Shown piece after piece: positions 32,158-35,544 of a stretch of 35,544 nucleotides of DNA. Under the pieces are notes generated by a model. The model did no database searches, was not told the origin of the DNA, and was given only the letters and a program-made list of their open reading frames with translations. The stretch comes from an uncultured Verrucomicrobiota bacterium (lineage in GTDB: Bacteria; Verrucomicrobiota; Verrucomicrobiia; Chthoniobacterales; SZAS-18), in the NCBI GenBank assembly GCA_937859745.1, contig CALMAQ010000056.1, positions 1-35,544 of the forward strand, written 5' to 3'. Numbering within the stretch: the first letter of the stretch is position 1; each line of letters begins with the position of its first letter. Made by a program: the position numbers and the translations under genes.

Positions 32158-33345
32158 ATGCTTTCACCTGACAAAACGGGAGGAGAAAGGCTGCATCTGC
32201 ACTATCTCGACGGAATGCGTGGCCTCGCTGCTTTTTATGTCGTTCTGCATCACGCTTTCATGGAAGTTGCCGGCGTGAAGCACTGGCTGCCCGACCGGTG
32301 GATTGCCATGACCGGATGGGCGGAAAATGGCCGGATCGCCGTGCAGATCTTCATCGTGCTCAGCGGATATTGCCTGATGATGCCGGTTGCTCGTTCCGGC
32401 GACCTGAAAGGCGGGCCAACGGGTTTCATTCAACGGCGGGCGCGCCGCATCCTGCCGCCTTACTACGCCGCTCTGGCGTTCGCGCTGCTCGTGATTTCCT
32501 GCGTGCCAAGGATGAACATCCCGCGTGGGGTGCGTTGGGATTCCACGCTGCCAGCCGCCTCCTGGGGGGTGTTGGTATCCCATCTGCTTCTCTTGCAGGA
32601 CCTCAGCGGCGATTGGCTTTTCAAGATCAATTACCCGATGTGGTCAATCGCTCAGGAATGGCAGATTTACTTTGCGTTCGTTTTTATCCTGTTACCGCTC
32701 TGGCGTACCCTGGGCATTCTGGCTGCGGTCGGCTTCTCCTTTGTGCTCAGCGTGCTCCTGCGCCACATTCCTGGCTACAACCTGATCGACGCCGCGCCCG
32801 AGTTTCTGTTTCTCTTCAGCGTCGGGATGTTCGCCGCCAAAGTCACTTTTGCGGAACCATCCCGCTGGATCGTTCGTTTGCGTGAACGCACGCCTTGGGG
32901 GTGGTTAACGCTTGTCTCCTGGCTGGTCTACGCCATCTTCGCCGTGCGGAGTCCTCCCGGCGCGGTCGATTCCTTCCGTTGCGCGGTGTCAGTGGGTGGC
33001 ATCATGCTATGCACGCTCGTCTTTTGCACGGGCTCGGTGCAACGCCGTCAGCACCACAATCTCCTGCTGCGCTTTTGTGAGTGGAAACCCATGGTGGTCC
33101 TGGGAACGTTCTCTTACAGCCTTTATCTGGTTCATGCTCCGATCCTGTCCATGTTCACTCTGCCGTTGCTTGATCGGCAGGTCTCCGCGCTTCCGGCGGT
33201 GCTGGTCCAGCTATGCGTTGCGGTGCCGACAGCGACCGCCTTCGCATATGGCTTCCATCTTCTCTTCGAGCGACCGTTTATGCTCGGGCACCCTGGGAAC
33301 CTCAAACGGGCTGAAAAGGCAGCGATCCTGGACCCGGCACCTTAG
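32158..33345 (+). CDS. Acyltransferase family 3 (OafA/YrhL-like) membrane protein
   Basis: This polytopic O-acyltransferase is 395 aa with about ten membrane helices. It starts with the family signature LHYLDGMRGLAAFYVVLHHAF (about 14), followed by VQIFIVLSGYCLMMPVAR (about 63) and FIQRRARRILPPYYAALAFAL (about 90), which contains the conserved RRxxRxxPPYY. The tail has VLGTFSYSLYLVHAPILS (about 313). Members transfer acetyl or other acyl groups to surface sugars. There is no C-terminal SGNH domain, so it belongs to the stand-alone acyltransferase group. It is divergent from wzt across 214 bp, in which I see no strong promoter. It differs in sequence from the acyltransferase at 15397, so the glycan could carry two acyl modifications. 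Confidence 0.9.
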   Translation: MLSPDKTGGERLHLHYLDGMRGLAAFYVVLHHAFMEVAGVKHWLPDRWIAMTGWAENGRIAVQIFIVLSGYCLMMPVARSGDLKGGPTGFIQRRARRILPPYYAALAFALLVISCVPRMNIPRGVRWDSTLPAASWGVLVSHLLLLQDLSGDWLFKINYPMWSIAQEWQIYFAFVFILLPLWRTLGILAAVGFSFVLSVLLRHIPGYNLIDAAPEFLFLFSVGMFAAKVTFAEPSRWIVRLRERTPWGWLTLVSWLVYAIFAVRSPPGAVDSFRCAVSVGGIMLCTLVFCTGSVQRRQHHNLLLRFCEWKPMVVLGTFSYSLYLVHAPILSMFTLPLLDRQVSALPAVLVQLCVAVPTATAFAYGFHLLFERPFMLGHPGNLKRAEKAAILDPAP

Positions 33346-33349
33346 GCAA

Positions 33350-33385
33350 CGATCCGAGCGGAACTTTTTCCCGCCACGTGGATCG
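33350..33385 (+). terminator. Possible stem-loop after the acyltransferase gene
   Basis: Outer arms CGATCC (33350-33355) / GGATCG (33380-33385) and inner GCGG (33358-33361) / CCGC (33371-33374) surround a T-rich loop, 4 bp after the stop. No T-run follows the stem, so termination would be weak or Rho-assisted. Confidence 0.3.
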
Positions 33386-33467
33386 TCCCACAACTCTGGT
33401 GAACGGCTGGCATGCTGCTGACCGACGAATCTAGGTGAGCCACCTACTCCCCGCGCGCAAACGCCGC

Positions 33468-33788
33468 ATGCCCATCGGACTCTGCCAGCTCTGTGAACGC
33501 GAGACCGCCCTGACCCGGCACCACCTCGTGCCGCAATGCCGCCATCGCAACAAATGGAACAAGAAGAATTTTGACCGGCGCGCGGTGAAAACCAACCTCC
33601 TGCTCCTCTGTGCCGGCTGCCACAAGCAGCTCCACGCCCTGTTCACCGAGAAGGAGCTGGAACGCCGCCTGCACGACCTGCCGAGCCTGCGCGCGGAGCC
33701 GGAAGTGCAGAAATTCGTCCGCTGGATCCGGCGCAAGCCGCCCGGCTTCCGTCCAACCGTGAAAGGCGCGCGGGATGACCGTGCCTGA
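33468..33788 (+). CDS. Small HNH-type zinc-binding protein
   Basis: The protein is 106 aa from the ATG at 33468 (a GTG 33 bases upstream is the track start). It reads as a compact HNH/zinc-finger module: CQLCERE (about 6), LTRHHLVPQ with the paired histidines (about 16), NLLLLCAGCHKQLHALF (about 45), and the helical tail EKELERRLHDLPSL. Two CxxC pairs would bind one structural zinc, and the HH and NLLLLC segments correspond to the beta-beta-alpha metal site of HNH nucleases. Proteins of this small size are widespread singletons whose substrates are mostly unknown. No methyltransferase or toxin-antitoxin partner is adjacent, so restriction is not supported. It converges with the unrecognised protein gene at 33807 (18-bp gap). 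Confidence 0.75.
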   Translation: MPIGLCQLCERETALTRHHLVPQCRHRNKWNKKNFDRRAVKTNLLLLCAGCHKQLHALFTEKELERRLHDLPSLRAEPEVQKFVRWIRRKPPGFRPTVKGARDDRA

Positions 33789-33806
33789 ACACGGGCCCGC
33801 GCCGCG

Positions 33807-34343
33807 CTACTGGGCAGCGGGGGCGCTGGTCGGCGTGGGCTGGGTGCTGGGCAGGCGCAGGCGTTCGTCCGTCGCCAGGATTTCTCCCAGTGGCGGCCAG
33901 CCCGCCATGTCCATGCCCTGAAAGCAGTTCAGGTACACCGCCACGATCTCCGCCGGGTACTTGGCCAGCAGGGCGTCCACGGCCTCGCGCAGCTTCTCCG
34001 GCGGGGGGCAGGGGGGCAGGTTCTCGATGCCGCCCTGTTCGTCGTGCTCGATGCCGAGCGAATCCAGGAAATCGCGCAGCAGGGAGGATTGCGCGCCCAT
34101 CAGCCACATTTGCAGCAGGTTGATGGCGATCTGCTCGCTGTAGGGCCGTCCCAGCGCGGCCTGCATCCAGGCGTGGCGTTCCTGGCGCGGCTTGCGCTCG
34201 ACGAAGACGGGCCGGAGCTTGCGCTGCGTGGCGAGCGTCTGGATGGCGACCTTGTAGGTCGGCTTGTCGGCTGTCTGGAGGTAGGAGAGCACCTGTTCCG
34301 CCAGATCGGGAGACAGGCGTTGGAAAATGTCCGAAGCAGTCAT
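33807..34343 (-). CDS. Unrecognised protein next to dnaA
   Basis: This soluble, mostly helical protein is 178 aa from the ATG at 34343. The track ORF starts 138 bases earlier through the heptad-repeat region and reads as low-complexity sequence there, so that start is rejected. It opens TASDIFQRLSPDLAEQVLSYLQTADKPTYK, continues with RKLRPVFVERKPRQERHAWM (basic, about 42-61) and ends in a proline/threonine tail (STQPTPTSAP). I recognise no family. Codon use and helical pattern look like a real gene, and it lies about 150 bp downstream of dnaA on the same strand. The tail and the lack of cysteine clusters give no functional clue. Co-transcription with dnaA is possible unless the intervening repeat terminates. 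Confidence 0.7.
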   Translation of the reverse strand: MTASDIFQRLSPDLAEQVLSYLQTADKPTYKVAIQTLATQRKLRPVFVERKPRQERHAWMQAALGRPYSEQIAINLLQMWLMGAQSSLLRDFLDSLGIEHDEQGGIENLPPCPPPEKLREAVDALLAKYPAEIVAVYLNCFQGMDMAGWPPLGEILATDERLRLPSTQPTPTSAPAAQ

Positions 34344-34406
34344 GGAAAGGACGGGAATGTCTCGCCTCCGGCCGTCCCTGTCGAGCGGCAAAGTGGGAGG
34401 CGGCGG

Positions 34407-34500
34407 GATGTCGGAGATCGGATGTCGGATGTCGGATGACAGGGGGGGATCAGAGGTGAGGCACTCACCGTCATCGGTCATCCGTCATCCCTGCCTCACC
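34407..34500. repeat. 7-bp tandem units arranged as a large inverted repeat at the dnaA 3' end
   Basis: Left block: five heptamers (GATGTCG, GAGATCG, GATGTCG, GATGTCG, GATGACA; 34407-34441). Right block: GTCATCG, GTCATCC, GTCATCC (34470-34490). The arms 34420-34440 and 34470-34490 are inverted copies at 18 of 21 positions. Between them lies a perfect hairpin GGTGAG-GCA-CTCACC (34455-34469). A third element, TGCCTCACC (34492-34500), can pair alternatively with GGTGAGGCA (34455-34463) and contains the dnaA stop codon. The order on the dnaA transcript suggests a terminator or processing structure. No other copy with this sequence was seen in the window. Confidence 0.7.
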
Positions 34501-35544
34501 GTTGCAACTCGCTGTCGAGCAGCGACACCACCTGCCGCGTCTTTTCCTCGTCCTTCATGCGCTGCTTCACCAGGCGGTGCGCGTGCAGCACCGTGCCGTG
34601 GTCGCGCCCGCCGAAGGCGTCGCCGATCTCGTTGAGCGAACTTTTCGTCAGTTCGCGCGCCAGGTACATCGCCACCTGCCGTGGAAACGCGATGTTCGCC
34701 GGACGCCGCTTGCTGGTCATGTCGGCCAGGCGCACGTCGTAATGCTCGGCCACGCGCCGCTGGATCTGGTCGATGGTCACGGTCCGCCGCGCCTCCTCCT
34801 GCAAGATGTCCTTGAGCAGGTGCTCGACGCTTTCCTGCGTCAGCGACTTGCCGCTCAGCGACGCGAAACTCGCCACGCGCATGAGCGCCCCCTCGAGCCG
34901 CCGCACGTTCGTGCGGATGCGCTTGGCCAAGAAATCGAACACTTCCGGCTGGAGCTTGATGTTCATCGTCTCCGCCTTCTTGCGCAGGATGGCCATGCGC
35001 GTCTCGATGTCCGGCGGCTGGAGTTCCGCCGTCAACCCCCACTCGAAGCGCGACACGAGCCGCCCCTCCAGGTTGGCGATCTCGCTCGGCGGCCGGTCGC
35101 TCGACATGACGATCTGCTTGTGGCCGTCGAACAGGGCGTTGAACGTGTGGAAGAATTCCTCCTGGCTGCGCTCCTTGCCCGCGAGGAACTGGATGTCGTC
35201 GATCAGCAGCACGTCGGCGAGCCGGTACTTCTTGCGGAACTTCACGAGCGTCGAATGCTGGATGGCGTCGATGAACTCGTTGGTGAACCGCTCGCTGGAA
35301 ATGTAGATGACGCGCAGCCCCTTCTTCTTGGCCAGCATCGCCTGCCCGATGGCTTGCATCAGGTGCGTCTTGCCCAGGCCCACGCCGCCGTAGAGAAAGA
35401 GCGGGTTGTACGTCTTGGCGGGCGTGTCCGCCACGGCCTTGCTGGCGGCCTGCGCGTACTGGTTGTTGTTGCCGACGACGAAGGACTCGAACGTGTAGCG
35501 CGGGTTCAGGCCGCCGGCGGCGGTCTCCGTCGCCGGTTCGGGGG
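34496..35544 (-). CDS. dnaA: Chromosomal replication initiator DnaA, C-terminal part (cut by window edge)
   Basis: DnaA is the AAA+ ATPase that binds DnaA boxes and opens oriC. The frame continues past the track's GTG at 35434 to the window edge (LNPRYTFESFVVG, then NNNQYAQAASKAVA), so domains I-II are outside. Seen here: Walker A GGVGLGKTHLMQ, Walker B LLIDDIQFLAGKERSQEEFFHTFN, sensor I and box VII regions (SDRPPSEIANLEGRLVSRFEWG), the sensor II helix with RRLEGALMR, and domain IV with the DNA-binding signature FGGRDHGTVLHAHRLVKQ. The C-terminus is complete (VVSLLDSELQR). The gene runs toward the unrecognised protein at 34343. dnaN and oriC are not in the window; I saw no cluster of DnaA boxes to the left. 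Confidence 0.97.
   Translation of the reverse strand, partial: PEPATETAAGGLNPRYTFESFVVGNNNQYAQAASKAVADTPAKTYNPLFLYGGVGLGKTHLMQAIGQAMLAKKKGLRVIYISSERFTNEFIDAIQHSTLVKFRKKYRLADVLLIDDIQFLAGKERSQEEFFHTFNALFDGHKQIVMSSDRPPSEIANLEGRLVSRFEWGLTAELQPPDIETRMAILRKKAETMNIKLQPEVFDFLAKRIRTNVRRLEGALMRVASFASLSGKSLTQESVEHLLKDILQEEARRTVTIDQIQRRVAEHYDVRLADMTSKRRPANIAFPRQVAMYLARELTKSSLNEIGDAFGGRDHGTVLHAHRLVKQRMKDEEKTRQVVSLLDSELQR

Noticed and set aside
31992-32174. 60-aa minus-strand ORF in the wzt/acyltransferase gap ending ERIGLPYRALID
   Set aside because: Looks protein-like at its end and could be a remnant of a gene, but it is too short to identify and overlaps the acyltransferase start; not enough to call a pseudogene.
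34344-34481. N-terminal extension of the 34343 protein through the heptad repeat
   Set aside because: The extra 46 residues only translate the repeat (SDIRHPISDIPPPP); the ATG at 34343 starts a normal helical protein.
1-35544. CRISPR arrays, tRNA or rRNA genes, insertion sequences, phage genes
   Set aside because: Looked for regular spaced repeats, tRNA-like cloverleaf ends, transposase motifs and terminal repeats; none seen.

Overview
The window is GC-rich, densely coded bacterial chromosome, most likely from a Verrucomicrobiota member (Opitutales-like). That guess rests on the gene mix: a proteorhodopsin-class pump with blh, a bacterial GDP-mannose 3,5-epimerase, a plant CslA-like GT2 synthase, and genes that mostly lack a clear Shine-Dalgarno sequence. 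It is an inference; no rRNA or tRNA gene is present to confirm it. No stretch longer than 300 bases lacks a gene.

Region 1 (1-3445): the N-terminus of a membrane sensor-like protein leaves to the left. Then come a processive GT2 beta-glycan synthase, an L,D-transpeptidase lipoprotein and ribosomal protein S20. Region 2 (3461-7238): a light-harvesting module in which blh (retinal synthesis) and a rhodopsin gene are transcribed divergently from a 66-bp region holding two hairpins. purK lies downstream of blh, and a double-ACT protein lies downstream of the rhodopsin. The rhodopsin reads D-T-K in helix C, lacks the usual helix-B histidine and keeps the xanthorhodopsin-type helix-E glycine. Region 3 (7393-14548): glgX, treZ and treY, a complete route from glycogen or maltodextrin to trehalose. 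Region 4 (14571-33345): a large exopolysaccharide/O-antigen locus. It contains a GT26 transferase, two acyltransferase-3 proteins, GDP-mannose 3,5-epimerase, nine GT2/GT4/GT61 transferases, an O-antigen ligase/polymerase-like membrane protein, a TylF-like methyltransferase and a Wzt-type ABC ATPase with a C-terminal glycan-binding-like domain, plus two unrecognised genes. It is organised as a four-gene minus-strand block (21204-17677), a plus-strand pair (21373-23672) and a seven-gene minus-strand block (31943-23633). Region 5 (33468-35544): a small HNH-type protein, an unrecognised protein and the C-terminal part of dnaA, which is cut by the window edge.

The genes read as a free-living aquatic or soil lifestyle: light-driven ion pumping, trehalose as compatible solute and an elaborate surface glycan. 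The most unusual items are the rhodopsin and its divergent control region, and a set of imperfect inverted repeats at gene 3' ends. Two of these repeats are built from 7-bp units.
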